From Rhizomicrobium sp. (GTDB taxonomy: Bacteria; Pseudomonadota; Alphaproteobacteria; Micropepsales; Micropepsaceae), in contig JBBCHM010000001.1 in assembly GCA_037200045.1 (NCBI GenBank), positions 1-64,000 on the forward strand: 64,000 nucleotides of DNA. The letters run 5' to 3'. Both the position numbers and the translations under genes were made by a program. The notes beneath the pieces were generated by a model. It saw only the letters and a list, made by a program, of their open reading frames with translations, had not been told where the DNA came from and did no database searches. Shown in pieces: positions 43,080 through 51,866 of the stretch. Each line of letters starts with the position of its first letter. Positions within the stretch are counted from its first letter, which is position 1.

Positions 43080-45188
43080 TCAGCGCGGAAATGCCAACGG
43101 AACGCCGGCGTCCACATTGAGGATGTTGCCGGTCGATTTCGCGGAGGCGTCGCTCGCGAAGAAATACACCGCTTCGGCGACATCCGCCGGCAGCACATGG
43201 CGCTTCAGCATCGAGCGGTCGCGATAAAAGTCTTCCAGTTCCTCGCCCTCGTCGATGCCGTAGGCGCCCGCGCGTTGCTTGCGCCAATCGCCGTTCCAGA
43301 TGCGCGAGCCTTTGATCACCGCGTCGGGATTGACCACGTTGACCCTGATCCCGCTCCCGGCGCCTTCCAGCGCCAGGCAGCGCGCCAGGTGCAGCGCGGC
43401 CGCTTTTGCCGAGGCGTAGGCCGAGGCGTTGGGTGTGGCGGCGAGGGCATTCTTCGAGCCGATGAAGACGATCGCGCCGCCGCGCTGCTGCCGCTTCATC
43501 AGGCGGAAGGCGCCGCGCGCGGTCAGGAAATAGCCCTGTGCCAGCACGTCGTAATTGTGATTCCACATCTCGACCGTGGTGTCCTCGATCGCCGCGGAGG
43601 ATGCGATACCGGCATTGGCGACGACGATGTCGATGCCGCCGAAGGCCAAGGCGCAGGCGCTGAACGCCGCGTCGAGCTGGTCTTCCTTGGTCACGTCACC
43701 GACGGCGCTCCGCACCAGATCCTTGCCGTAGCTCTTCTTGAGGCGCTCTTCGACCTCGGCCAGGGCGCCGGCTTCGCGGTCGGTCAGCATCACGCAGCAG
43801 CCTTCCGACAAAAGGCGTTCCGCCGTCGCCGCGCCGATGCCGCCGGCCGCGCCGGTGATCAGCGCGATGCGCCCGGCCAGCGATTTCGCCTTGGGCAGGC
43901 GCTGCAGCTTCAGGTCTTCGAGGATCCAGTACTCGATGCCATAGGCTTCTTTCTCCGGCAGGCCGACATAGCTGCCGATCGTCTCGGCGCCGCGCATCAC
44001 GTTGATGGCGTTGGTGTAGAATTCGCCGGCCAGCCGCGCCGTCGTCTTGTCGGCGCCGAAGCTCATGCAGCCCACGCCCGGCAGCAGCACCACCGCCGGA
44101 TTGGCATCGCGGATCTTGGGATCGTTCTGGACCGCGCAGCGCGCGTAATAGGCGGCATAGCCCTGCCGATAGGTCTCGAGCGCCTCGGACAGATAGGCGG
44201 CATCGTCGATGCGCGCCGGATCCAGCGCCAGCGGCGCGATCTTGGTGCGCAGGAAATGGTCGGGGCAGGAGGTCCCGATCGGTGCCAGCCTTGCGAAATC
44301 GCGGCTGCCGACGAATTCGAGGACTTCCGGCGCATCGGAGAAGTGCCCGACCCGGTGGCGCTCGCCCGTCATCAATCCCCGGAGCACCGGTATCAGGCGC
44401 GCGGCGATCGCGGCGCGTGCATCTGAAGCCAAGGGCGCGACCAGCGGCCCGCCGAATGCCGGACCCTGGGCGAGGCGGTCATTGAGGTACCGAGCAACAT
44501 CGGCGATCAGGCCGATCGTGTTCTCGTAGCATTCCTTGGCGGTGTGGCCCCAGCAGATCAGGCCGTGATTGGCCAGCACCGCGCCGCGCGCATCGGGATT
44601 GCGGGCCGCGAAGTCGCGGATCTTGAGACCGAGATCGAAGCCCGGCCGCTGCCAGCCGATCCAGCCGACCGCGCCGTCCCAGATCTTCTTCGTGATCGCC
44701 TCGCCTTCCGACGACGCGGCGAGCGCGGTGACGGAATCGGGATGCACGTGATCGACATGGGCAAAGGGAAGGTAGGCATGCAGCGGTGTGTCGATCGAGG
44801 CCGCGCGCGGATTGAGATTGAAGGTGCAGTGCGGCAGATAGCCGACCATCTCGTCTTCCTGGGCGCGTCCGCGATAGATCGCCTCGAGACCGAGGAGCTT
44901 GTCCATATAAAGCGAGGCGAGACCATCGCGGGTCATCGTCCCGATGTCGCCGCCCGAACCCTTGACCCAGAGCACCTTCACCGCCTGGCCGGTAAGCGGA
45001 TCGATCTCCGACGATTTCGCCGAGGTGTTGCCGCCGCCATAATTCGTGACCGTCAGGTCGGCGCCGAGCTGGTGCGAGCGGTAGAGCAGCAGCTCGACCT
45101 CCGACAGTCCGGCAGCGTCGGCATCGACCCACCGCGCGGCCGGAACCGCAAAGGGCAGCGCCCTGACCGCGAATGACGCATTCCCCAT
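43080..45188 (-). CDS. rhaD: Bifunctional rhamnulose-1-phosphate aldolase / L-lactaldehyde dehydrogenase
   Basis: A 702-residue two-domain enzyme (RhaEW-type; also annotated rhaD). The N-terminal class II aldolase domain (about 25-400) has YGGGNTSAKSSEIDPLTG, VLWVKGSGGDIGTMTRDGLA and the Zn-binding FAHVDHVHPDSVTALAASSE with VLANHGLICWG. The C-terminal SDR domain (about 430-702) has LITGAAGGIGAATAERLL, VVANAGIASSAA, Ser in VFIGSKNALAATPN and Tyr/Lys in SAYASAKAAALH. The first half splits rhamnulose-1-phosphate to DHAP and L-lactaldehyde; in characterised relatives the second oxidises the aldehyde to L-lactate. The ATG at 45188 (MGNASFAV) follows GGAGA. It is first in the operon rhaD-rhaI-deoR-type regulator. 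Confidence 0.94.
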   Translation of the reverse strand: MGNASFAVRALPFAVPAARWVDADAAGLSEVELLLYRSHQLGADLTVTNYGGGNTSAKSSEIDPLTGQAVKVLWVKGSGGDIGTMTRDGLASLYMDKLLGLEAIYRGRAQEDEMVGYLPHCTFNLNPRAASIDTPLHAYLPFAHVDHVHPDSVTALAASSEGEAITKKIWDGAVGWIGWQRPGFDLGLKIRDFAARNPDARGAVLANHGLICWGHTAKECYENTIGLIADVARYLNDRLAQGPAFGGPLVAPLASDARAAIAARLIPVLRGLMTGERHRVGHFSDAPEVLEFVGSRDFARLAPIGTSCPDHFLRTKIAPLALDPARIDDAAYLSEALETYRQGYAAYYARCAVQNDPKIRDANPAVVLLPGVGCMSFGADKTTARLAGEFYTNAINVMRGAETIGSYVGLPEKEAYGIEYWILEDLKLQRLPKAKSLAGRIALITGAAGGIGAATAERLLSEGCCVMLTDREAGALAEVEERLKKSYGKDLVRSAVGDVTKEDQLDAAFSACALAFGGIDIVVANAGIASSAAIEDTTVEMWNHNYDVLAQGYFLTARGAFRLMKRQQRGGAIVFIGSKNALAATPNASAYASAKAAALHLARCLALEGAGSGIRVNVVNPDAVIKGSRIWNGDWRKQRAGAYGIDEGEELEDFYRDRSMLKRHVLPADVAEAVYFFASDASAKSTGNILNVDAGVPLAFPR

Positions 45189-45216
45189 GCCGAACGTCTC
45201 CGATGAATAACTAATT

Positions 45217-45236
45217 GCTCGCAATTTATCGCGAGC
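45217..45236. promoter_or_regulatory. Inverted repeat in the rhamnose divergent promoter
   Basis: GCTCGC and GCGAGC form a perfect 6-bp inverted repeat around AATTTATC, 29 bp upstream of the rhaD ATG and in the 109-bp region shared with the divergent kinase operon. A candidate operator half-site pair for the DeoR-type regulator. Confidence 0.4.
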
Positions 45237-45250
45237 TATGCCCTAATACA

Positions 45251-45278
45251 ATCAAGATCGATAGAAATCGATCAAAAT
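45251..45278. promoter_or_regulatory. TTGATCGA-type motif, copy 3 (double)
   Basis: Two opposed copies of the motif lie next to each other: ATCAAGATCGAT (45251-45262) and AAATCGATCAAAAT (45265-45278). The pair ends 19 bp before the kinase GTG, in the rhaD/kinase divergent region. It is the strongest candidate for the rhamnose-locus operator, because of its symmetry and central position. Confidence 0.45.
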
Positions 45279-45297
45279 ACATCGTCTGGAGGGATGC

Positions 45298-46704
45298 GTG
45301 ACGGCCGGCTCCATCGCCGTCCTCGATATCGGGAAAACGCTGTCGAAGCTGACGCTGTGGGAAGTAAACGGGGCGCTGGTCGAACGGCGCACGCGGCGCA
45401 ACCCGCAGGTCTTCCACGACGGCTGGGCGGTGCTCGACACCGCCGGCATAGAGGCCTGGCTCGCCAACACGCTGCGCGACTTCGCGCGCCTGTCGGAGGT
45501 CGTGGCGATCATTCCCGTGGGTCATGGCGCGGCCGCGGCCCTGGTGCGCGATGGTGCCCTTGTCGTTCCGCCGCTCGACTATGAGCAGACGCTGCCGCGC
45601 GGCGACTATGACCGCCAGCGCGACGATTTCGGCTTTACCGGTTCGCCGCTGCTCCCCGGTGGGCTCAATGTCGGGGCGCAGCTTCATGCGCTGGAGGCCA
45701 AGGATGGCTCTCTCTTCGCGGGCGCCACGATCCTGCCCTGGGCGCAATATTGGTCCTGGCGACTGTCCGGCATCGCCGCCTCGGAGGTCAGCAGCCTCGG
45801 CTGCCATACCGATCTGTGGAATCCGGCACGCAATGCGCCGTCGGCGCTGGCGGTCCGCCGCGGCTGGGCGGCGCGGTTGGCGCCGATCCGGCATGCCGGG
45901 GATGTGCTCGGTCCGATCGCGGCGCAATGGGCGGAGCGCACCGGTCTCAGCCCCAAGGTCCGGATCTATTGCGGCCTGCACGATTCCAATGCGGCGCTCC
46001 TGGCGGCGCGCGGTTTTGCCGAGATCGCCGACCGGGAGGCGACGGTCCTGTCGACCGGCACCTGGTTCGTCGCCATGCGCTCGCCGGCCGCCGACAGCGC
46101 TCGACCTTCCTTGTCGCCGGCGCGCGATTGCCTGATCAATGTCGATGTGAACAGCAGGCCGATCCCCTCCGCGCGCTGGATGGGCGGCCGCGAGGCCGAA
46201 GTGCTGCTGAGAATCGACACGCGCGACGCAGACCTCGCGGCGGATGGTTGCGCCGTCCTGGAGGCGCTGCCGCGCCTGCTGCGCGAAGACCTGTCGCTGC
46301 TGCCGAGTTTTGCGCCGGGGTCCGGCCCCTACGCCGACAGGAGCGGCCGCTGGTGCAATGCCGAGCCGCTCGATCCCGTGCTGCGCCGCGCCGCCGTTCA
46401 GCTTTATCTGGCGTTGGTGACCGATGTCTCCCTCGGGCTGATCGGCACGCGGGAACGGCTTTTGATCGAAGGACGGTTCGCCGGATCCGAATTGTTCGTC
46501 CGCGCCTTGGCGTCGCTGCGACCCGACCTGACGATCTACACCGCGAGCGCCCACAACGACGTGTCCTATGGCGCACGGCGGTTGCTGATGCCCGATCTGC
46601 TACCGCCCTCGGCGCTCGCGATCGTGCAGCCGCTCGAACAGGACATTTCCGCCTATCGGGACGAATGGCGGCGCGCGGTCAGCCGCGCGGGGTTCGGCGC
46701 ATGA
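45298..46704 (+). CDS. rhaK: FGGY-family carbohydrate kinase, probable L-rhamnulokinase
   Basis: A 468-residue kinase of the FGGY/hexokinase-fold family from a GTG at 45298 behind TGGAGGGAT. The first phosphate-binding loop is [16 protein letters not shown], in which K replaces the usual G-T-S/T pattern, as in a subset of sugar kinases. The middle holds [13 protein letters not shown] (the catalytic Asp region) and [13 protein letters not shown], and the second glycine loop is [20 protein letters not shown]. Phosphorylation of L-rhamnulose is inferred from its place opposite rhaD-rhaI and beside rhaT; sequence alone would allow another ketose (for instance fuculose). It overlaps the lldD-type gene by 4 bp (ATGA). 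Confidence 0.85.
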   Translation: MTAGSIAVLDIGKTLSKLTLWEVNGALVERRTRRNPQVFHDGWAVLDTAGIEAWLANTLRDFARLSEVVAIIPVGHGAAAALVRDGALVVPPLDYEQTLPRGDYDRQRDDFGFTGSPLLPGGLNVGAQLHALEAKDGSLFAGATILPWAQYWSWRLSGIAASEVSSLGCHTDLWNPARNAPSALAVRRGWAARLAPIRHAGDVLGPIAAQWAERTGLSPKVRIYCGLHDSNAALLAARGFAEIADREATVLSTGTWFVAMRSPAADSARPSLSPARDCLINVDVNSRPIPSARWMGGREAEVLLRIDTRDADLAADGCAVLEALPRLLREDLSLLPSFAPGSGPYADRSGRWCNAEPLDPVLRRAAVQLYLALVTDVSLGLIGTRERLLIEGRFAGSELFVRALASLRPDLTIYTASAHNDVSYGARRLLMPDLLPPSALAIVQPLEQDISAYRDEWRRAVSRAGFGA

Positions 46705-47864
46705 TCGCGGCGTCGGTATCCGACTACCGCGAAAGCGCGCGGCGCAGGCTGCCGCATTTTCTGTTCGAATATCTCGATGGCGGTTCCCATGAGGAGCACA
46801 CGCTGCGCCGCAATGTCGACGATTTGGCGCGGATCACCCTGCGTCAGCGCGTGCTGCGCGACGTTTCCGCGATCGATCTGTCCACGACCCTGTTCGGCCG
46901 GCGCTTCGCCATGCCGGTGGCGCTGGGCCCGATCGGCCTGGCCGGGATGAATGCGCGCCGCGGCGAGGTCCAGGCGGCCCGTGCGGCCGAAGCGGCGGGC
47001 GTGCCGTTCTGTCTATCGACGGTCTCGGCCTGTCCGTTGGAAGAAGTCGCGGCCGGCGTCGGTGCGCCGTTCTGGTTTCAGCTCTACATGATCCGCGATC
47101 GCGGCTTCATGTCCGAGCTTCTGGCGCGCGCCAAATCCGCCGGCTGCACCGCACTGGTGTTCACGGTGGACATGCCCGTCCCGGGAACGCGCTATCGCGA
47201 TCTGCGCTCGGGCCTTGCCGGCGCGCCGGGATGGCGCGGTGCCGTGCGGCGTGGACTGCAAGCGGCGCTGCGGCCGGCCTGGGCTTGGGATGTCGGTCTG
47301 CACGGCCGGCCCCACAGTCTTGGCAATATCGCGCCGGCGCTCGGCCGCAATAGCGGGCTCGAAGACTTTTTCGCCTGGATGCGCGGCAATTTCGATCCAA
47401 GCGTGAGCTGGCGCGACATGGACTGGATCCGGCAAAGCTGGGACGGACCGCTGATCGTCAAAGGCATCCTGGATGTCGAGGACGCCGTCCAAGCCGCGGC
47501 GCTCGGCGTTGAGGGGATCGTCGTATCGAACCATGGCGGCCGCCAGCTCGACGGCGTGCTATCGACCGCGCGCGCCTTGCCGCCCATCGCCGATGCCGTC
47601 GGCGATCGCGTCACCGTGCTCGCCGATGGCGGCGTGCGTTCCGGTCTCGACGTGGTGAAGCTGCTCGCGCTGGGCGCGCGCGGCGTGCTGCTCGGCCGTG
47701 CCTGGGCGTTCGCCCTCGCCGGGGCAGGGGGCGCCGGGGTGGCGCATGTGCTGCGCCTGATCGAGGCGGAGATGCGCGTTGCCATGGCGCTCACCGGCAC
47801 GACAAACGTCGCTGCGATCGGTCGCGATATTCTCGCGGAAACGAATGAGGCGGACCGCCGATGA
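46701..47864 (+). CDS. lldD: FMN-dependent L-lactate dehydrogenase (alpha-hydroxy-acid oxidase family)
   Basis: A 387-residue flavoenzyme. Family signs: [20 protein letters not shown] near the N-terminus, [70 protein letters not shown], and the active-site signature [11 protein letters not shown] with the catalytic His and Arg. [20 protein letters not shown] binds the FMN phosphate. It oxidises L-lactate to pyruvate with a respiratory acceptor. Both ends overlap neighbours (kinase and RhaT), so it is an integral part of the rhamnose operon, where it would consume the lactate made by the aldolase/dehydrogenase fusion. Confidence 0.9.
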   Translation: MIAASVSDYRESARRRLPHFLFEYLDGGSHEEHTLRRNVDDLARITLRQRVLRDVSAIDLSTTLFGRRFAMPVALGPIGLAGMNARRGEVQAARAAEAAGVPFCLSTVSACPLEEVAAGVGAPFWFQLYMIRDRGFMSELLARAKSAGCTALVFTVDMPVPGTRYRDLRSGLAGAPGWRGAVRRGLQAALRPAWAWDVGLHGRPHSLGNIAPALGRNSGLEDFFAWMRGNFDPSVSWRDMDWIRQSWDGPLIVKGILDVEDAVQAAALGVEGIVVSNHGGRQLDGVLSTARALPPIADAVGDRVTVLADGGVRSGLDVVKLLALGARGVLLGRAWAFALAGAGGAGVAHVLRLIEAEMRVAMALTGTTNVAAIGRDILAETNEADRR

Positions 47865-48940
47865 CACCCAATCCGCTGCTTGGCGTCTTCTTTCATTGGC
47901 TGGGCGGTCTGTCCTCGGCGAGCTTCTATGTCCCCTACAAGCGGGTGCGGCGCTGGTCGTGGGAGATCTTCTGGCTCACCGGCGGCATCTTCAGCTGGAT
48001 CCTCGCGCCCTGGATCTTCGCCGCGCTGCGCACCAACGATCTGCTCGGCGTGCTGTCGGCCGCGCCGCAGGCAACGCTCGCCTGGTGCTATTTCTGGGGC
48101 GCGATGTGGGGTTTCGGCGGCCTGACCTTCGGCCTCACCATGCGCTATCTCGGCATGTCGCTGGGCATGGCGGTTGCGCTCGGTCTGACCACCGTGATCG
48201 GCACGATGGGACCGCCCATCTTTCACGGCACGCTCGGTGCGCTTGCCGCGACGTCCAGCGGCAAGATGACGTTGGCGGGCATCGCCGTGGCGATTATCGG
48301 CATCCTCGTGGTGGCGCAGGCCGGCCGTGCGCGCGAGCGCGAATTGACCGGCGAGCAGGCGCGGTCCGCGATCGCCGAATTCGATTTGCGCAAGGGTCTG
48401 CTGGTCGCCGTCTTCTCCGGCATCATGTCGAGCTGCTTCGCCTTCGGTCTCGATGCCGGCGGGCCGATCCGTGCCTTGACCCTGGCCGCGGGCACCGGCG
48501 TGCTGAGCCAGGGCCTGCCCGTCCTCTGCGTCGTGCTGGCGGGCGGCTTCACGACGAACTTCCTGTGGTGCGTGGTTCTGATCTGGCGCAACGGTTCCGC
48601 CGGCGAATTCATCGGCCGCAGCGGTCCCGCACCGGACGCGGATGGCGCGCGTCCGCCGCTGCTCGCCAATTATCTGCTCTGCGCGCTGGGCGGCACGCTG
48701 TGGTACTTCCAATTCTTCTTCTACACGATGGGCGAGAGCCAGATGGGCCGCTTCGGCTTCTCGAGCTGGACGCTGCACATGGCGAGCATCATCCTGTTCA
48801 GCACGCTGTGGGGCTTTGCCTTGCGCGAATGGAACGGCACCAGCGGTCGCACGCGGGGCCTGGCCTGGGGCGGCATCGCGATCCTGGTGGGATCCACCGT
48901 CGTCATCGGCATCGGCAATTATCTCGCTGCACCTGCGTAA
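47861..48940 (+). CDS. rhaT: L-rhamnose/H+ symporter
   Basis: A 359-residue membrane protein with about ten hydrophobic segments, matching RhaT of the drug/metabolite transporter superfamily. Typical stretches: [94 protein letters not shown] and [20 protein letters not shown]. It imports L-rhamnose across the inner membrane with a proton. The ATG overlaps the lldD stop by 4 bp, making the third and last gene of the kinase-lldD-rhaT operon. Confidence 0.93.
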   Translation: MTPNPLLGVFFHWLGGLSSASFYVPYKRVRRWSWEIFWLTGGIFSWILAPWIFAALRTNDLLGVLSAAPQATLAWCYFWGAMWGFGGLTFGLTMRYLGMSLGMAVALGLTTVIGTMGPPIFHGTLGALAATSSGKMTLAGIAVAIIGILVVAQAGRARERELTGEQARSAIAEFDLRKGLLVAVFSGIMSSCFAFGLDAGGPIRALTLAAGTGVLSQGLPVLCVVLAGGFTTNFLWCVVLIWRNGSAGEFIGRSGPAPDADGARPPLLANYLLCALGGTLWYFQFFFYTMGESQMGRFGFSSWTLHMASIILFSTLWGFALREWNGTSGRTRGLAWGGIAILVGSTVVIGIGNYLAAPA

Positions 48941-48962
48941 GCGCCTTGTACAATTGAAGTCA

Positions 48963-48977
48963 GTATTGATCATTTCA
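48963..48977 (+). promoter_or_regulatory. TTGATCGA-type motif, copy 4 (weak)
   Basis: GTATTGATCATTTCA, followed by AATCATGATC, lies in the 88-bp gap between rhaT and the carboxylesterase gene, about 50 bp before the latter's GTG. It keeps TTGATC but not the full core. It suggests a separate promoter for the esterase pair. Confidence 0.3.
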
Positions 48978-49028
48978 AATCATGATCGCTATAGTCGAAA
49001 CCGCTGACCTCTGCGAAGGATGCGTTAA

Positions 49029-50612
49029 GTGCCCAGTCTCTTGATGCGCCTAAGCACTGCCCTCGCCGCCTTATTGGTCTTCGGTCCGGCGGTCTCGGCG
49101 CCGCAGCCCAGCGCCCCGGTCGTCGCCGTCGATACGGGAAGACTCGCCGGGGAAGCCAATGGCGATATCGAAATCTTTCGTGGCATTCCGTATGCCTTGC
49201 CGCCGGTCGGCGCGCTGCGCTGGCATCCCCCGGTTCGCGCCGCGCATTGGAGCGGGGTGCGCGACGCGACCGCGTTCGGGCCGTCCTGTCCGCAAGGCGC
49301 CTCCGGCGACAAAAGCAACATCCTCACCTATGGCGGCGCGCCGGAGCCGACCAGAGAGGATTGTCTGACGCTCAATGTCTGGGCGCCGGCGCATGTCGCC
49401 AAGCGGGCGCCGGTGATGGTGTGGTTCCACGGCGGGGCAGGGCGCATCGGCGCCGGCTCGCTGCCCTATTACGACGGCGCGTCCTTCGCGCGCGACGGCG
49501 TCGTGCTGGTGACGCTCAATTATCGTCTCGGCCATCTCGGCAGCTTCGCCTATCCGGGCCTGGCCGAGGAGGCGGCGCGCAAGGGCCTCCATGTCGGCGC
49601 CTATGCCATGCTCGATCAGATCGCGGCGCTCGAATGGGTGAAGCGCAACATCGCGGCGTTCGGCGGCGATCCGGACAATGTGACGATTTTCGGCGAATCC
49701 TCCGGCGGCATCAGCGTGTTCTCCATGCTGGTGACGCCTGCGACCTGGGGGCTGTTCCACAAGGCCATCGTCGAATCCGGCGGTGGCTGGTTCGGACCGC
49801 CCAGCAGCCGCGCCGACGCGGAAAAGCGAGGCCTTGCGATCGCCGCTGCCGCCGGCGCGCCGCCCAGCGCGTCGCTCGACCAACTCCGCGCCATGCCGGC
49901 CGCGGCTTTCGCGCATGTTCCTGGCGACACGGCGCTCCAACCCGATCCCGATCTTGTGCCCAGCGGCATCACGCTCGCGATCGCGGCCGGGCGGGTTGCG
50001 CCGGTGCCCCTCATGATCGGCATCAACGACGGCGAGGATTCGCTCATCGATCGCGCCGTTGCGAAGGCGACGGGCCAAATCGACGACGACACGCTGTCCA
50101 AGTTGCGCGAACTCTACGGCATGCCGCTGGATCGCGAGATGGCGGCGCGGCTGCAATTCCGCGACGCGCTGGCGACGGCGCCGGCGCGCTGGGTCGTCGC
50201 GCGGTGGCCGGCGCCCGCCTATCTGTACCGTTTCGAGCACGTGACGGAGTCCTATCGCCCCGCCCGCCCGCGTGCGCATCACGGCGCGGAGATTTTCTAT
50301 GTGTTCAAGACGCTGGGACACGAGCCCGACGTGACATCGCATCCGACGCCTGCCGATGAACGGCTTGCCGACGAGATGCATGCCCGCTGGGTCGCGTTCG
50401 CGCGCTCCGGCGCTCCCAATCCGCAGGGGCAGGCGAATTGGCCCGCCTATTCCGCCGGCGACGACCGCTGGATGGTCTTCGGCCAGCAGCACAGCTCGGT
50501 GCAGGCCCATGTGATGGCGAAACAGCTCGACTATTACGACGGAAAATTCGTCCCGCTGATCTGGCTTCTGCGCGTGAAGGACTTCTTCGCGCGCCTGTTC
50601 GCCTGGTTCTAG
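49029..50612 (+). CDS. Exported type-B carboxylesterase
   Basis: A 527-residue carboxylesterase/cholinesterase-fold enzyme from a GTG at 49029 with GAAGGA 8 bp before it; an ATG at 49044 is the alternative start. Signal peptide MRLSTALAALLVFGPAVSA. Family signs: IEIFRGIPYALPPVGALRWH, DCLTLNVWAP, the oxyanion loop VMVWFHGGAGRIG, nucleophile Ser in VTIFGESSGGISVFSML, and HGAEIFYVFKTLG, which contains the late His. These enzymes hydrolyse esters of acids such as acetate or hydroxycinnamate; the substrate is not known. It is followed 30 bp downstream by the HSL-type esterase and lies between rhaT and the TonB receptor gene. Confidence 0.92.
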   Translation: MPSLLMRLSTALAALLVFGPAVSAPQPSAPVVAVDTGRLAGEANGDIEIFRGIPYALPPVGALRWHPPVRAAHWSGVRDATAFGPSCPQGASGDKSNILTYGGAPEPTREDCLTLNVWAPAHVAKRAPVMVWFHGGAGRIGAGSLPYYDGASFARDGVVLVTLNYRLGHLGSFAYPGLAEEAARKGLHVGAYAMLDQIAALEWVKRNIAAFGGDPDNVTIFGESSGGISVFSMLVTPATWGLFHKAIVESGGGWFGPPSSRADAEKRGLAIAAAAGAPPSASLDQLRAMPAAAFAHVPGDTALQPDPDLVPSGITLAIAAGRVAPVPLMIGINDGEDSLIDRAVAKATGQIDDDTLSKLRELYGMPLDREMAARLQFRDALATAPARWVVARWPAPAYLYRFEHVTESYRPARPRAHHGAEIFYVFKTLGHEPDVTSHPTPADERLADEMHARWVAFARSGAPNPQGQANWPAYSAGDDRWMVFGQQHSSVQAHVMAKQLDYYDGKFVPLIWLLRVKDFFARLFAWF

Positions 50613-50642
50613 TTGCGTCAATAAAAGAAGGGGAGTCGAACC

Positions 50643-51701
50643 GTGAGACGTTCAGGGATATTCATCGCGATTGCCGGCCTGCTCGCCGCGAACGCCGGCC
50701 TGGCCGCGGATCTGCCGCCCGCGCCGCCGAACTTTCGGACGTTCGTGCCGGACTCGGTGTCGCCGGAGGCACGCGCGATCCTCGAAAAATTCGCGCCGAT
50801 GGCCGCCGCGGCCATGGCATCAACGCCGCCGCTGCTGACGGACGCCGACATCATCGCGTTCCACGACAAGATGGAGGCCGTGCAGCTTCCCGGCGCGGAA
50901 GCGCAAGTCAAAGCGCTCGGCGTGACCTCCGTCTATTCGCAGATGGGCGGTGTCGGCGTCCTGACGACCGAGCCGCCGAACTTCGTCGATGACGGCACGA
51001 TCCTCATTCGCGTTCACGGCGGCGGCTGGATCCTCGGCACGGCACGCTCGACCGCCGGCGCGGACGCCAAGATGGCGGTGGCGACGGGTCACCGCATCGT
51101 CTCCGTCGATTACACGGCGGCGCCGCGCGGCCGCTGGCCCCTGATCACCGATCAGGTGGTCGCGGTATACAAGGCGCTGCTGGCCAAGGGCTATAAGCCC
51201 CAGAACATCGGCATCTTCGGAGATTCCGCCGGCGCCAATATCGTGCCGGGCGCGATGTTGAAGGCGCGCGACGAAGGCTTGCCCATGCCGGCCGCGATGT
51301 TGCTGCTTTCGCCCTGCGCCGATCTGCATCTGAACGGCGATTCCGAAACCACCCTGCGCTACGCCGATCCGATTCTCGACATCCCGCCGGTGATCGCGGC
51401 GCTGAAGGCCTATGCCGGACCGCAGGACTGGAGCAATCCCTACGTCTCCCCGCTCTATGGCGATTTCAGCAAAGGCTTTCCGCCCGTGCTGATCCAGGTC
51501 GGCACCAAGGAAATGCTGCTGAGCGATTCCGTGCGCCTCTATCACGCGATCAAGGCTGGCGGCGTGGAGGCCGAGCTCGACGTCTACGAAGGCATGCCGC
51601 ACGTCTTCCAGGGCTACATGAACGGAACGCCCGAGCAAAAGCAGGCATTCGACGAGATCAGCCGCTTCTGGAAAAGCCACCTCGTCCCCGCGAAACCCTA
51701 A
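50643..51701 (+). CDS. Exported HSL-type alpha/beta hydrolase (paralogue of 37534-38598)
   Basis: A 352-residue esterase from a GTG at 50643 behind AAGAAGGGGAGTC, with a signal peptide (MRRSGIFIAIAGLLAANAGL, cut near AAD). Motifs: ILIRVHGGGWILGT, nucleophile Ser in IGIFGDSAGANIVPGA, VLIQVGTKEMLLSDS and YEGMPHVFQGYM. The layout and much of the wording match 37534-38598, including DYTxAPRG-W and SPxYGDFxKGFPPVL, so the two arose by duplication. Why two near-equivalent esterases flank the rhamnose genes is not known; different acyl or sugar specificities are likely. Confidence 0.88.
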   Translation: MRRSGIFIAIAGLLAANAGLAADLPPAPPNFRTFVPDSVSPEARAILEKFAPMAAAAMASTPPLLTDADIIAFHDKMEAVQLPGAEAQVKALGVTSVYSQMGGVGVLTTEPPNFVDDGTILIRVHGGGWILGTARSTAGADAKMAVATGHRIVSVDYTAAPRGRWPLITDQVVAVYKALLAKGYKPQNIGIFGDSAGANIVPGAMLKARDEGLPMPAAMLLLSPCADLHLNGDSETTLRYADPILDIPPVIAALKAYAGPQDWSNPYVSPLYGDFSKGFPPVLIQVGTKEMLLSDSVRLYHAIKAGGVEAELDVYEGMPHVFQGYMNGTPEQKQAFDEISRFWKSHLVPAKP

Positions 51702-51746
51702 CCGCCGCGGGCGGCCGTGGTGACCGGAAAGCCACACAAATTATCG

Positions 51747-51761
51747 ATTTTGATCGAAAAT
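51747..51761 (+). promoter_or_regulatory. TTGATCGA-type motif, copy 5
   Basis: ATTTTGATCGAAAAT is a near-palindrome in the A+T-rich 165-bp leader of the TonB receptor gene, 105 bp before its ATG. TTGACTTTATTGTCGG, just downstream, may be a -35-like element. The core equals copies 1 and 3. Confidence 0.45.
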
Positions 51762-51866
51762 GCTTGGAAACTTGACTTTATTGTCGGTTTTGCGAACATG
51801 ACGCCAAGAACGAACAACATGGCCAGGCCACCGGCCCGGCTGAGGAAACCTAGGGGAGTCATAGAC

